Shown here one piece after another: positions 17,843-27,431 of a stretch of DNA of 64,000 nt. The notes below the pieces were generated by a model. That model was not told the DNA's origin, did not search any database, and saw only the letters and a list, made by a program, of their open reading frames with translations. The DNA is taken from positions 372,001 to 436,000 of the forward strand of contig NZ_NESN01000002.1 of NCBI RefSeq assembly GCF_003063455.1, given 5' to 3'. The stretch is from Limnohabitans parvus II-B4 (GTDB lineage Bacteria; Pseudomonadota; Gammaproteobacteria; Burkholderiales; Burkholderiaceae_C). Made by a program: the position numbers and the translations under genes. Each line of letters begins with the position of its first letter. The first letter of the stretch is position 1.

Positions 17843-19375
17843 TCAGCCGTGGTAAGCAGACTCGCCGTGCGAGGAGATGTCCAGACCTTCGCGCTCTTCT
17901 TCTTCGGTGACACGCAGACCGATGGTCAGGTCAACGATCTTGAAAGCAACTACCGAGACCACGCCCGACCACACGATGGTCAGCAGCACGGCCTTGGCCT
18001 GGGTCCAGACTTGCGCAGCGATGGAGTAAGCGTCGGGTGTGATCATCGTCATCGTGACCCAGTCACCCATGGCGCTCGGGCCACCCAACGAAGGCGAATT
18101 GAACACACCGGTCAACAAGGCACCGACGATACCGCCAACACCGTGCACACCGAACACGTCCAAGGAATCGTCTGCACCCAGCATCTTCTTCAGGCCGTTC
18201 ACACCCCACAGGCAAGCGAAGCCGCCGATGAAGCCGATGATCAAAGCACCGCCCAGACCCACGTTGCCCGCTGCTGGCGTGATGGCCACCAAACCGGCCA
18301 CAGCACCCGAAGCAGCACCCAACATGGAGGCTTTGCCACGCATCAGCGCTTCACCCACACACCAGGCCAACACAGCACCAGCTGTCGCGATCAAGGTGTT
18401 GATGAAGGCCAGGGCTGCGAAACCGTTGGCTTCGAGGGCGGAGCCAGCGTTGAAGCCGAACCAGCCCACCCACAGCAGGGATGCACCGACCATGGTCAAT
18501 GTCAGGCTGTGAGGCGCCATCGATTCACGGCCGTAACCCACGCGCTTGCCAACCATGAAGGCACCGACCAAGCCAGCGACAGCGGCGTTGATGTGCACCA
18601 CGGTGCCGCCAGCGAAATCCAGCGCGCCCCACTGCCACAGCAGACCGGCTTTGCTGGTCATTTCGTCCACGACTTCTTTGGAAGCGTAAGCGTCAGGACC
18701 CATCCAGAACCAGACCATGTGCGCCACAGGCAGGTAGCTGAAAGTAAACCACAGCACCATGAAGGCCAGCACGGCAGAGAACTTGATGCGCTCAGCGAAT
18801 GCACCGACGATCAAAGCGCAAGTGATGCCTGCGAACGTGGCCTGGAAGGCTGCGAACGAGATTTCAGGAATCACAACGCCTTTGCTGAAGGTGGCTGCAT
18901 TGGCAAAAGTGCCTGCAACGTTGTCCCAGATGCCCTTCATGAACAAGCGGTCAAAACCACCAATGAAGGCATTGCCTTCGGTGAAGGCCAAGCTGTAGCC
19001 GTAAACGAACCACAGCACGGTGATCAGCGAGAAAGTCACCACGACTTGCATCAGCACGGACAACATGTTTTTGCTGCGCACCAGACCACCGTAGAACAGG
19101 GCCAGGCCCGGAATGACCATCAAAATGACCAGGATGGTGGACAGCATCATCCAACCCGTGTCGGCTTTGTTCGGCACGGGCACAGGTGCAGCTTCGGCGG
19201 CAGCAGGAGCAGCGGCAGCGGGAGCCGCTGCGGGTGCAGCCGCTTCGGCAGGCTTGGCTTCGGCAGTGGCCGTAACAGCGGCCGGGGCAGTTTGGGCAGT
19301 GGCCACAGAAGCCGTGCCGAACACCCCCAAACCCAGACTCAGGCCCAAGGCCAGAGTAGCGAGTAGCTTTTTCAT
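17843..19375 (-). CDS. amtB: Ammonium transporter
   Basis: A 510-residue Amt/MEP/Rh channel that imports ammonium across the inner membrane. The signal peptide (residues 1 to about 28) is followed by an unusually long Ala/Pro linker to about residue 68, then eleven transmembrane helices. The twin-histidine pore is seen in GGTVVHINAAVAGLV and DVFGVHGVGG. The ATG at 19375 has an AGAGAG-type ribosome binding site upstream. It is the third gene of a unit led by a sigma-54 promoter and lies 22 bases after glnK, whose product blocks the channel when nitrogen is ample. Confidence 0.95.
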   Translation of the reverse strand: MKKLLATLALGLSLGLGVFGTASVATAQTAPAAVTATAEAKPAEAAAPAAAPAAAAPAAAEAAPVPVPNKADTGWMMLSTILVILMVIPGLALFYGGLVRSKNMLSVLMQVVVTFSLITVLWFVYGYSLAFTEGNAFIGGFDRLFMKGIWDNVAGTFANAATFSKGVVIPEISFAAFQATFAGITCALIVGAFAERIKFSAVLAFMVLWFTFSYLPVAHMVWFWMGPDAYASKEVVDEMTSKAGLLWQWGALDFAGGTVVHINAAVAGLVGAFMVGKRVGYGRESMAPHSLTLTMVGASLLWVGWFGFNAGSALEANGFAALAFINTLIATAGAVLAWCVGEALMRGKASMLGAASGAVAGLVAITPAAGNVGLGGALIIGFIGGFACLWGVNGLKKMLGADDSLDVFGVHGVGGIVGALLTGVFNSPSLGGPSAMGDWVTMTMITPDAYSIAAQVWTQAKAVLLTIVWSGVVSVVAFKIVDLTIGLRVTEEEEREGLDISSHGESAYHG

Positions 19376-19397
19376 GGAATGACTCTCTTTCTTTGGA

Positions 19398-20517
<1,120 letters not shown>

Positions 20518-20556
20518 GAGGAACTCCAAGAAGTGAAGAAAAGACAATGCCCTCAT

Positions 20557-20571
20557 GCAGATAGCGTGCCA
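20557..20571 (-). promoter_or_regulatory. Sigma-54 promoter of porin-glnK-amtB
   Basis: On the minus strand the sequence is TGGCACG-CTAT-CTGC, which matches the RpoN consensus TGGCACG-N4-TTGC with one change in the -12 element. It ends about 40 bases upstream of the porin ATG, leaving a leader of some 28 bases. This fits NtrC/RpoN control of ammonium uptake. I could not place convincing NtrC sites. Confidence 0.75.
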
Positions 20572-20714
20572 ACCTTGGCAGATGGCCCTTTACAAGGGCA
20601 TTTACCAGTGCGCTCTTACTCTGTGCATGGTTGAATGGCATTCAAACAAGTCCGGTGCGTCAAGTCTGCGCACACGAACACACACCATGCACCAGCATGG
20701 GGCAGGGAGTGAAT

Positions 20715-22247
20715 ATGAGTCTCAGTTTGGTGCGCAGCCGCGCTTTGGTTGGCCTGCAAGCGCCTGCCGTCACCGTTGAGGTGCATCTGGCCAATGGCTT
20801 GCCCAGCTTCACCTTGGTGGGCTTGGCCGATGTCGAGGTCAAGGAAGCGCGCGAACGCGTGCGCTCGGCCTTGCAAAACAGCGGGCTTGAGTTTCCGCAC
20901 AACAAACGCATCACCGTGAACTTGGCCCCGGCCGACCTGCCCAAAGACTCCGGGCGGCTCGACCTGCCGATTGCTTTGGGCATTCTGGCTGCCAGCGGAC
21001 AGATTGACGCCAGCCAACTGGCCGACTATGAGTTTGCGGGCGAGTTGTCCTTGTCGGGCGAGCTGCGACCGGTTCGCGGCGCTTTGGCCATGAGCTTGGT
21101 GCTGCGTCAGCAACAGGTGCGAACCCGCTTGGTGTTGCCACCGGCCAGCGCCGAAGAGGCGGCGCTGGTACCCGATGCAGCAGTCTTTCGGGCGCGCCAC
21201 TTGCTTGATGTGGTGCAGCAGTTCTTACCGCCCTCGAACGAGCCCCCACCCGAGCCCAGCGATGGTTGGGCTCGCGTGGCGCCCACCACGCCCTCGGCCC
21301 CTGGGCTGTATGCCGACCTGGCCGATGTCAAAGGTCAAGCGGGCGTGAAACGGGTGCTGGAGATCGCTGCCGCTGGTGGACATTCGCTCTTGATGGTGGG
21401 GCCACCCGGTTCGGGCAAATCGATGCTGGCGCAACGCTTTGCGGGTTTGCTGCCACCCATGGGCATCGAAGATGCACTGGAATCGGCCGCCATCGCCAGC
21501 CTGGCGGGGCGCTTTGACCTCTCGCGCTGGGCGCAACGCCCGACCGGCCAGCCACACCACTCGGCCAGCGCCGTGGCTCTGGTCGGCGGCGGCTCACCGC
21601 CGCGCCCGGGCGAAATTTCCTTGGCCCACCATGGTGTGCTTTTCCTGGACGAACTTCCAGAGTTCCCAAGAGCCGCATTAGAGGCCCTGCGCGAGCCACT
21701 GGAAACGGGAACCATCACCATCGCCCGGGCCGCCCGGCGCGCCGAGTTTCCGGCACGGTTCCAATTGATTGCCGCCATGAATCCCTGCCCTTGCGGTTAT
21801 CTGGGCAGCGCCACCCGAGCTTGCCGGTGCTCGCCCGACCAGGTCAGCCGCTATCAAGGCAAGCTCAGCGGCCCACTGCTGGACCGGATCGATTTGCACA
21901 TCGAAGTGCCCAGCTTGCCTGCGCAGGATCTGCTGACTTCACCACCAGGCGAAAGCACCGAAGCCATCGCCGCACGCAGTCTGGCCGCCCGCGAACGTGC
22001 CCTGGCACGCCAGGGCTGCGCCAACGCCGACCTGCAAGGTCAGGCCATCGACGCCCAAGCCCGCTTGAATGACAGCGCCACCGCCTTGCTGCAAAAAGCG
22101 GCGGCCAAACTGGGCTGGAGCGGCCGCAGCGTCCACCGCAGTCTGAAGGTGGCCCGCACCATCGCCGATCTGGCTGGCAGCGACACCATCGAAGCCGCGC
22201 ATGTGGCCGAAGCGGTGCAGTACCGGCGCATCCTCAAGGAGCACTGA
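20715..22247 (+). CDS. comM: YifB/ComM-family Mg chelatase-like AAA+ ATPase
   Basis: A 510-residue protein with an N-terminal ChlI/Lon-like domain (residues 1-170), an AAA+ core with Walker A VGPPGSGKSML (about residues 228-238) and Walker B VLFLDELPEF, then the Cys-containing insert NPCPCGYLG and a C-terminal Mg-chelatase-related domain. ComM is a hexameric helicase that aids branch migration during natural transformation. The start at 20715 is preceded by GGGAG at good spacing; the frame extends upstream without support. It is divergent from the sigma-54 operon. Confidence 0.92.
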   Translation: MSLSLVRSRALVGLQAPAVTVEVHLANGLPSFTLVGLADVEVKEARERVRSALQNSGLEFPHNKRITVNLAPADLPKDSGRLDLPIALGILAASGQIDASQLADYEFAGELSLSGELRPVRGALAMSLVLRQQQVRTRLVLPPASAEEAALVPDAAVFRARHLLDVVQQFLPPSNEPPPEPSDGWARVAPTTPSAPGLYADLADVKGQAGVKRVLEIAAAGGHSLLMVGPPGSGKSMLAQRFAGLLPPMGIEDALESAAIASLAGRFDLSRWAQRPTGQPHHSASAVALVGGGSPPRPGEISLAHHGVLFLDELPEFPRAALEALREPLETGTITIARAARRAEFPARFQLIAAMNPCPCGYLGSATRACRCSPDQVSRYQGKLSGPLLDRIDLHIEVPSLPAQDLLTSPPGESTEAIAARSLAARERALARQGCANADLQGQAIDAQARLNDSATALLQKAAAKLGWSGRSVHRSLKVARTIADLAGSDTIEAAHVAEAVQYRRILKEH

Positions 22248-22356
22248 CTTGCTGCGTCACAGCTGCTTACAACTGACCGAAGCCAGCCAGCAAATGATGT
22301 CAACGTCTGGCAGGCCATCGCGTTATGGGTGAACACGGTCTACCCTGAGGCTCCCC

Positions 22357-22713
22357 ATGAAGAAAATACTCGGCACCTTGATCATCGCGCTGTCCGCAAG
22401 TGCCATCAGCACCCATGCATTGGCAGATGGCCCACGTGGCTACCAACAGCGCCAGTTCACAGGCCATCAACACCGCTCTTCTGACTGGCTAGGTCCCCTG
22501 ATCGTCTTGGGCATTGCAGGGGCGGCCATCAGCGCGGCGGCCAACCAGCCCAGCTACTCGCCACCACCCCAAGTGACTTATGTATCGCCTCCGGTGACTT
22601 ATGTGCCGCCGCCACCGCCTGCCAGCGCCAGCTATTACTGCAGCTCTGTTGGCCAGTTCTATCCGAACACGTCTTATTGCCCTGAGGGCTGGCAATTGGT
22701 CACGGTGCGCTGA
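22357..22713 (+). CDS. Small secreted proline-rich hypothetical protein
   Basis: A 118-residue protein with a signal peptide (ALADG cleavage region), a short hydrophobic stretch LGPLIVLGIAGAAISAA, a Pro/Tyr/Val-rich repeat (PPQVTYVSPPVTYVPPPPP) and a C-terminal YYCSSVGQFYPNTSYCPEGW with two cysteines. This last motif is shared by many small periplasmic or surface proteins of unknown function in betaproteobacteria. No function is assigned. Confidence 0.7.
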   Translation: MKKILGTLIIALSASAISTHALADGPRGYQQRQFTGHQHRSSDWLGPLIVLGIAGAAISAAANQPSYSPPPQVTYVSPPVTYVPPPPPASASYYCSSVGQFYPNTSYCPEGWQLVTVR

Positions 22714-22758
22714 ACAACGCGCGACCTTTTGCCTGTGGACGACCCTGATAATGGGTCC

Positions 22759-23982
22759 ATGCAACAGGCTTCTCCCCGGGCTCTGCCTTCTCTGGCGTCT
22801 TTCAGCTTCTGGCTCTCCCTGCCCCAGCTCATCACCTGGGGCAGCGTGTTTTACACCTTCTCATTGCTCATGACCCCGCTCGAAGCCGAGCTGGGTATGA
22901 CACGTGCGGAATCCTCGCTGGCGTTCAGTCTGGCTTTGTTGGCTGAAGGCTTGATGGCTTACCTGGTGGGGCGCTGGATCGATGCAGGACGCGAGCGTGT
23001 GGTGATGACATTGGGCTCTGTCTGGATCGGCATGGGCTTGCTGGCCCACAGCTTCGTCACCTCGAAACTGGGGTTTTACGGCACCTGGGGCTGGCTGGGC
23101 CTGGGCTTGGCCGCCACGCTTTACACCCCCGCGTTTGCGGTCGTCACCCGGCGCTTTCCGCAAGACTTTCGCCGGGCCATCATCACTTTGACTTTTTTGG
23201 GTGGTCTGGCCAGCACGGTGTTCATTCCGCTGTTTGCCTGGTGGATGGACCTGTGGGGCTGGCGACACGCCCTGTGGGCCTTGGCGGCTTTGCAACTGCT
23301 GGTGTGCGTTCCCTTGCATGGCTGGCTGCTGCACGGTGCGCCACGCAGCCCAAGCCATGCTGCACGCCCAGCAGATGAGTCCAAACGCCAGCCCCTGTCG
23401 GTGCGGGAACACCTGCGCCGCTCCCCGTTTTGGTTGCTGGCTTTGTTCATGGTGCTCATGATGTCGGTCACCTCGGCACTGCCCGCACACATGATTGCGC
23501 TTTTGCAGGAGTCGGGGCTGCCGCCTGTTTGGGTCATCGCCATACCTGCAGCGATCGGCGTGATTCAGGTGGTAGGCCGACTGTTGCTGTTTATATTTGA
23601 GCGGTATTGGGATGTGCACGCCGCCAACCGCTGGATTCCCACCCTGATCCCTGCGGGCGTGCTGGTCTTGTTGCTCGGGGGTTTGAACCCCTTGGCCTCT
23701 CTGGTGTTTGTGGTGCTTTATGGCTTGGGCAATGGCATGAACACCATCGTCAAAGGCACGGCCATGGCGCAATACGTCAGCCGCACCCATGTGGGACAAC
23801 TCAATGGTTTGCTGGGACTGCCCATTGCGCTGGCCCGGGCGGCAGCGCCCCTCACACTCGGGCTACTCTGGTCACCCGAGCATGGCTACACCTTGGCACT
23901 GTGGTGGCTGCTGCTGGCCAGCTTGCTGGGCACCGCAGCACTGTGGAGAGCCCAAAACCAAGCCCTGAAACTGAGACATTGA
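22759..23982 (+). CDS. Major facilitator superfamily permease
   Basis: A 407-residue protein with about twelve hydrophobic helices and the basic central loop typical of MFS carriers (HGAPRSPSHAARPADESKRQ). It resembles the monocarboxylate/oxalate-formate-like branch, with SFWLSLPQLITWGSVFYTFSLL at the start. The substrate is unknown. The ATG at 22759 is preferred over a TTG 30 bases earlier. It follows the secreted protein by 45 bases. Confidence 0.82.
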   Translation: MQQASPRALPSLASFSFWLSLPQLITWGSVFYTFSLLMTPLEAELGMTRAESSLAFSLALLAEGLMAYLVGRWIDAGRERVVMTLGSVWIGMGLLAHSFVTSKLGFYGTWGWLGLGLAATLYTPAFAVVTRRFPQDFRRAIITLTFLGGLASTVFIPLFAWWMDLWGWRHALWALAALQLLVCVPLHGWLLHGAPRSPSHAARPADESKRQPLSVREHLRRSPFWLLALFMVLMMSVTSALPAHMIALLQESGLPPVWVIAIPAAIGVIQVVGRLLLFIFERYWDVHAANRWIPTLIPAGVLVLLLGGLNPLASLVFVVLYGLGNGMNTIVKGTAMAQYVSRTHVGQLNGLLGLPIALARAAAPLTLGLLWSPEHGYTLALWWLLLASLLGTAALWRAQNQALKLRH

Positions 23983-24033
23983 CCCAGCTTGGCGGACAAC
24001 GAAGCCACCCTCCATGGTTCTTTTTATATGGAT

Positions 24034-24051
24034 TTGGTTATATATAACCAA
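24034..24051. promoter_or_regulatory. Perfect 18-bp palindrome upstream of the rhodanese gene
   Basis: TTGGTTATATATAACCAA is fully self-complementary and stands out as AT-rich in GC-rich DNA. It lies about 75 bases upstream of the rhodanese ATG, with a TAAATA-like -10 just after it, so it is well placed as a repressor operator for the rhodanese-YedE(-senB-selD) genes. The regulator is unknown and not encoded nearby. Confidence 0.6.
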
Positions 24052-24126
24052 CTAAATAATCGTTTCCAGATCTGATGTGCTTGCTCACAATGCACGCATC
24101 TTGAACCACAGACCTCGAAACCTGCC

Positions 24127-25062
24127 ATGAAAAAAACCACCGCCCTGATCCTGAGCCTGGCCTTCAGTGCGGCAAGCTTTGCCGCACAACCGCTGTTGAG
24201 TCCTGCCGAATTGCAAGCGAAACTGCCGCAAGTGCGGGTCATCGACATCCGCGACGCCAAGGCCTACGCCGCTGGGCACATCGCCGGTGCGGTCAACGCC
24301 CCCTATGCCAGCTGGCGCGGACCTGCGCACAACCCTGGCGAACTGCCCGAGTTGCCCAAACTGACCGCCTTGGTGCAAAGCCTGGGCCTGACACCCGCCA
24401 CCCATGCGGTGGTGGTGTCGAGCGGCGCTGACGCCACCGACTTTGGCGCCACGGCCCGTGTCTACTGGACACTCAAAGTGCTTGGCCTCAAAGAGTTGTC
24501 CCTGCTCAACGGCGGCCTGAAAGCCTGGAGCGAAGCCGGACTGACGCAAAACGCCGACGCGGTCAAAATCGCCGCCAGCAACTTCCAGCCCAAACTGGAC
24601 AACAGCCTGATCGCCTCCAAGGAAGAGCTGGTCCAGCGCGTCAAGGCCGGTGACGCCACCCTGATCGACGCCCGCCCTGCAGCCTTCTTCAACGGCGAAA
24701 CCAAAGCGCCTGCCGCCAAAGTGGCCGGCACCCTGGACGGCGCGGTGAACCTGCAACACGACAAATGGTTTGCACCCGGCAGCTCGGCCTTTGTGCCCGC
24801 CGACCAGGCCAAAAAGATCGCCGCCGCCAGCCCGATCGACCCCGCCAAAGAAACCGTGTCCTTCTGCAACACCGGCCACTGGGCAGCCACCAACTGGTTT
24901 GCCATGTCCGAAGTGCTGGGCCAGAAAAACGTGAAGCTCTACGCGGGCTCCATGGTCGAATGGTCACAAGACCCCAACGGCCTGCCCATGGCCAACGTGC
25001 CCAGCCGCACCGGCCAGTTGCTGCAAGACGCCAAAGCCTGGACAGCCAAAACCTTCAAATAA
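24127..25062 (+). CDS. Periplasmic tandem-rhodanese sulfurtransferase
   Basis: A 311-residue protein with a signal peptide (residues 1 to about 19) and two rhodanese domains (about 25-140 and 160-300). Only the C-terminal domain has the catalytic cysteine, Cys247 in SFCNTGHWAATNW. The N-terminal domain has VVVSSGADATDFG at the corresponding loop and is inactive, as in classical two-domain rhodaneses. The enzyme carries persulfide (or perselenide) on Cys247. It ends 16 bases before the YeeE/YedE permease, so it probably releases or relays thiosulfate sulfur or selenium in the periplasm for uptake. Confidence 0.88.
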   Translation: MKKTTALILSLAFSAASFAAQPLLSPAELQAKLPQVRVIDIRDAKAYAAGHIAGAVNAPYASWRGPAHNPGELPELPKLTALVQSLGLTPATHAVVVSSGADATDFGATARVYWTLKVLGLKELSLLNGGLKAWSEAGLTQNADAVKIAASNFQPKLDNSLIASKEELVQRVKAGDATLIDARPAAFFNGETKAPAAKVAGTLDGAVNLQHDKWFAPGSSAFVPADQAKKIAAASPIDPAKETVSFCNTGHWAATNWFAMSEVLGQKNVKLYAGSMVEWSQDPNGLPMANVPSRTGQLLQDAKAWTAKTFK

Positions 25063-25078
25063 TGGTCCAATACCGGTC

Positions 25079-26152
25079 ATGAAACGACTCCCTTTAGCGG
25101 CCATCCTGGCCGCTTTTTTCATCTTCCTGATCCTCGAAGTCTCGGTGCGCCAATCGGTGCTGCTGCTCGTCGGAGTGGGCATGGGCGCGGCTTTGGCCGG
25201 GGCCCGCTTTGGCTTCACCACCGGTTGGCGTCAGCTCATCGAACAACGCAACCCGCAAGGCGTGACCGGCCAAGTGCTGCTGCTGGCGCTGGCCAGCCTG
25301 GCTGCGCTGCCGCTGCTAGGCCAGTTTTCTGAACTGCACGCTGCCTTGGGGCCACCCAGCGTGAGCTTGCTGGTGGGTGCCTTCGTGTTTGGCCTGACCA
25401 TGCAAATTGCCGACGGCTGCGGCTCGGGCACTTTGTACAAAGCAGGCTTGGGCGTGCCGCTCAACATGGGCATCTTGCCGCTGTTTGCGCTGGGCAGTTT
25501 TTTGGGCTCGGTGCATCTGGACAGCTGGCTGGCTCTGGGCCAAATGGCCCCCATCAGCCTGACCGACCAGCTGGGCACCAGCGGCGCTTTGGGCCTGACG
25601 CTGGCCCTGCTGGCCGCTGTGCTGGTGGCCACCCGCCTGTGGGTGGGTGCAGACCAGACCTGGTTCGACAAGCGCTGGATGGTGGGCGCCGTGGCGCTGG
25701 CCGTGTTGGCCACGATCAACCTGCTGCTGGCGGGGCAACCTTGGGGCGTGGTCTATGGCTTTGGCCTGTGGGCTGCCAAAGGGGCGGTGGCGCTGGGTCT
25801 GTTCGATCCTGCAGGCAACGGTTTCTGGGGCCAAGCGGGCAACGCGCAGCGCCTGACCCAAACCGTGCTGATGGACGTGACCACCATCACCAACATCGGC
25901 ATCTTGGGCGGCGCACTGTGGGTGTCGGCCAAGGCACCTGCCGACAGCAAGCCCCTCACCACGCAGCAATGGGTGATTGGCTTGGTGGCCGGTTTTGTCA
26001 TGGGTTACAGCTCACGCCTGGCCTTTGGCTGCAACATCGGCGCCATGCTCAGCGGCATTTCCACCGGCAGCCTGCACGGCTGGATCTGGGTGCCCATGGC
26101 CTTTGCAGGCACCTTGATCGGTGTGCGCGTGCGCCGCCATTACCAGTTCTGA
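25079..26152 (+). CDS. YeeE/YedE-family sulfur or selenium compound permease
   Basis: A 357-residue membrane protein with two internal repeats, each with a conserved cysteine loop: Cys114 in ADGCGSGTLYK and Cys318 in AFGCNIGAMLSGIS. These match the essential cysteines of the thiosulfate channel TsuA (YeeE). Members of the related YedE group are linked to selenium metabolism by genome context. Because a rhodanese precedes it and senB-selD follow on the same strand, selenium import is a reasonable alternative to thiosulfate import. The two cannot be separated from sequence alone. Confidence 0.88.
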   Translation: MKRLPLAAILAAFFIFLILEVSVRQSVLLLVGVGMGAALAGARFGFTTGWRQLIEQRNPQGVTGQVLLLALASLAALPLLGQFSELHAALGPPSVSLLVGAFVFGLTMQIADGCGSGTLYKAGLGVPLNMGILPLFALGSFLGSVHLDSWLALGQMAPISLTDQLGTSGALGLTLALLAAVLVATRLWVGADQTWFDKRWMVGAVALAVLATINLLLAGQPWGVVYGFGLWAAKGAVALGLFDPAGNGFWGQAGNAQRLTQTVLMDVTTITNIGILGGALWVSAKAPADSKPLTTQQWVIGLVAGFVMGYSSRLAFGCNIGAMLSGISTGSLHGWIWVPMAFAGTLIGVRVRRHYQF

Positions 26153-26162
26153 AGGAGACCGC

Positions 26163-26330
26163 ATGACCACCACGCACCAACTGCAAGCGGTTTTCTGGCT
26201 GAGCTTGGCGGCCTTTTTGGCTTGGGACTTCAAGACCTCTACCCCAGTTGACCTGCGCAACGAACCGCCACTGATCGCGGCAGGCTCAGGTCAAGCCACG
26301 AGCGGTGGGCATTGCTCGATGGCCAAATGA
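26163..26330 (+). CDS. 55-residue membrane peptide with C-terminal cysteine
   Basis: This small gene has a strong GAAGGAG ribosome binding site (26151-26157) and starts 10 bases after the permease stop, so it is very probably translated. The peptide has one hydrophobic helix (AVFWLSLAAFLAWDF) and a polar tail ending GGHCSMAK, with a single Cys four residues from the end. No family was recognised. Its place suggests a partner of the YedE-type permease, perhaps a chalcogen-carrying thiol at the membrane. Confidence 0.65.
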   Translation: MTTTHQLQAVFWLSLAAFLAWDFKTSTPVDLRNEPPLIAAGSGQATSGGHCSMAK

Positions 26331-26438
26331 GAGCACGGGCCGGCAAGCATTCCGGCCAGGCCCTGGGCTTCAAGCTCTGACACCCAAAGCGCTTCCCTGG
26401 GCAACGCTCGGGTACAACCATTCAGGTATAACCCGGCC

Positions 26439-27431
26439 ATGCAAAAACGCCGTGTGGTCATCGTCAGCCCCGCCTTGGCCGATGCCAACAATGGCAACTG
26501 GCAAACGGCGCGCCGATGGCAACGCTTGCTGGCCCCGCACCAGGTTCGGATCGTGCGGCAATGGCCCGGCGACAACCCAGCCGCCCATGCACAAGCCAGG
26601 CAAGACGAGGTGATGCTGGCCCTGCACGCCCGGCGTTCGGCCGAGGCCGTACAAGCCTGGTACGCACAGCATGGCCAACGCGGATTGGGTCTGGCCTTGA
26701 CCGGCACCGACTTGTACAGAGACATTGCGCACGACCCACATGCCCAACGGTCTTTGACTTTGGCCAAGTCCTTGGTGGTGCTGCAAGGGCTGGGTCCCAA
26801 ATCCTTGCCACACCAGCACCAAGAAAAAACCCGGGTGATTTACCAATCCAGCAGCACCCGTCAGACCTTGCCCAAAACCACCCGGCATCTGCGCATCGTC
26901 ATGGTGGGGCATTTGCGCGACGAAAAAGATCCGCGCACATTGATGGAAGCAGCGTGTCTGCTGTGCCCGGGCAGCGGCATCCTGATCGACCACATTGGTG
27001 CGCCGCTCGATCCGACCTTGGGGCAGGCGGCACGGGCCACACAAGCGCGATGTCCCCATTACCGCTGGTTGGGTGCGCTGTCACACCGTGAAACCCTGCA
27101 ACGCATTCAACGCGCCCACCTGCTGGTGCACACCAGCCGACTGGAAGGCGGCGCTCATGTTCTGATGGAGGCGATTTGCAGCGGCACGCCCGTGTTGGCT
27201 TCACGCATCGATGGCAACCTGGGTCTTTTGGGGGAGGACTACGACGGTCTTTTCGAGGCCGGTGATGCACCGAGCTTGGTGGATTTGCTGCTGCGCTGCC
27301 GTGTCCACACCCATCAGAACCCGCTGATGGCACACTTGAGCCATCAGTGCGCATCGCGCGCACATTTGTTTGAACCGCAGGCCGAACGCACTGCCTTGCA
27401 CCAATGGGTGCAAGACCTCTGGACACCTTGA
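26439..27431 (+). CDS. senB: Selenosugar synthase SenB (GT-B glycosyltransferase)
   Basis: A 330-residue glycosyltransferase of the TIGR04348/SenB type. The N-terminal VIVSPALADANNGNWQTARR and LTGTDLYRDIAHD are characteristic, and the sugar-nucleotide site is seen in SRLEGGAHVLMEAICSGTPV (Glu236-Glu244). SenB of Variovorax joins selenium from selenophosphate to a UDP-sugar to form a selenosugar, the selenium donor for selenoneine. It overlaps the SelD fusion by one base (TGATG), so the producer of selenophosphate and its user are translated together. No good ribosome binding site is seen, but there is a TATAAC 6 bases before the ATG. SenA is not in the window. Confidence 0.88.
   Translation: MQKRRVVIVSPALADANNGNWQTARRWQRLLAPHQVRIVRQWPGDNPAAHAQARQDEVMLALHARRSAEAVQAWYAQHGQRGLGLALTGTDLYRDIAHDPHAQRSLTLAKSLVVLQGLGPKSLPHQHQEKTRVIYQSSSTRQTLPKTTRHLRIVMVGHLRDEKDPRTLMEAACLLCPGSGILIDHIGAPLDPTLGQAARATQARCPHYRWLGALSHRETLQRIQRAHLLVHTSRLEGGAHVLMEAICSGTPVLASRIDGNLGLLGEDYDGLFEAGDAPSLVDLLLRCRVHTHQNPLMAHLSHQCASRAHLFEPQAERTALHQWVQDLWTP

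Noticed and set aside
17849..19366. A 505-codon open frame on the plus strand
   Set aside because: It is the exact antisense of amtB, is rich in His/Gln/Arg as expected from reverse reading of GC-rich coding DNA, and has no domain.
20580..20714. NtrC enhancer sites upstream of the sigma-54 promoter
   Set aside because: There are GTGCG/CGCAC and GCCCTT/AAGGGC inverted repeats, but none matches the GCAC-N-GTGC layout of NtrC boxes.
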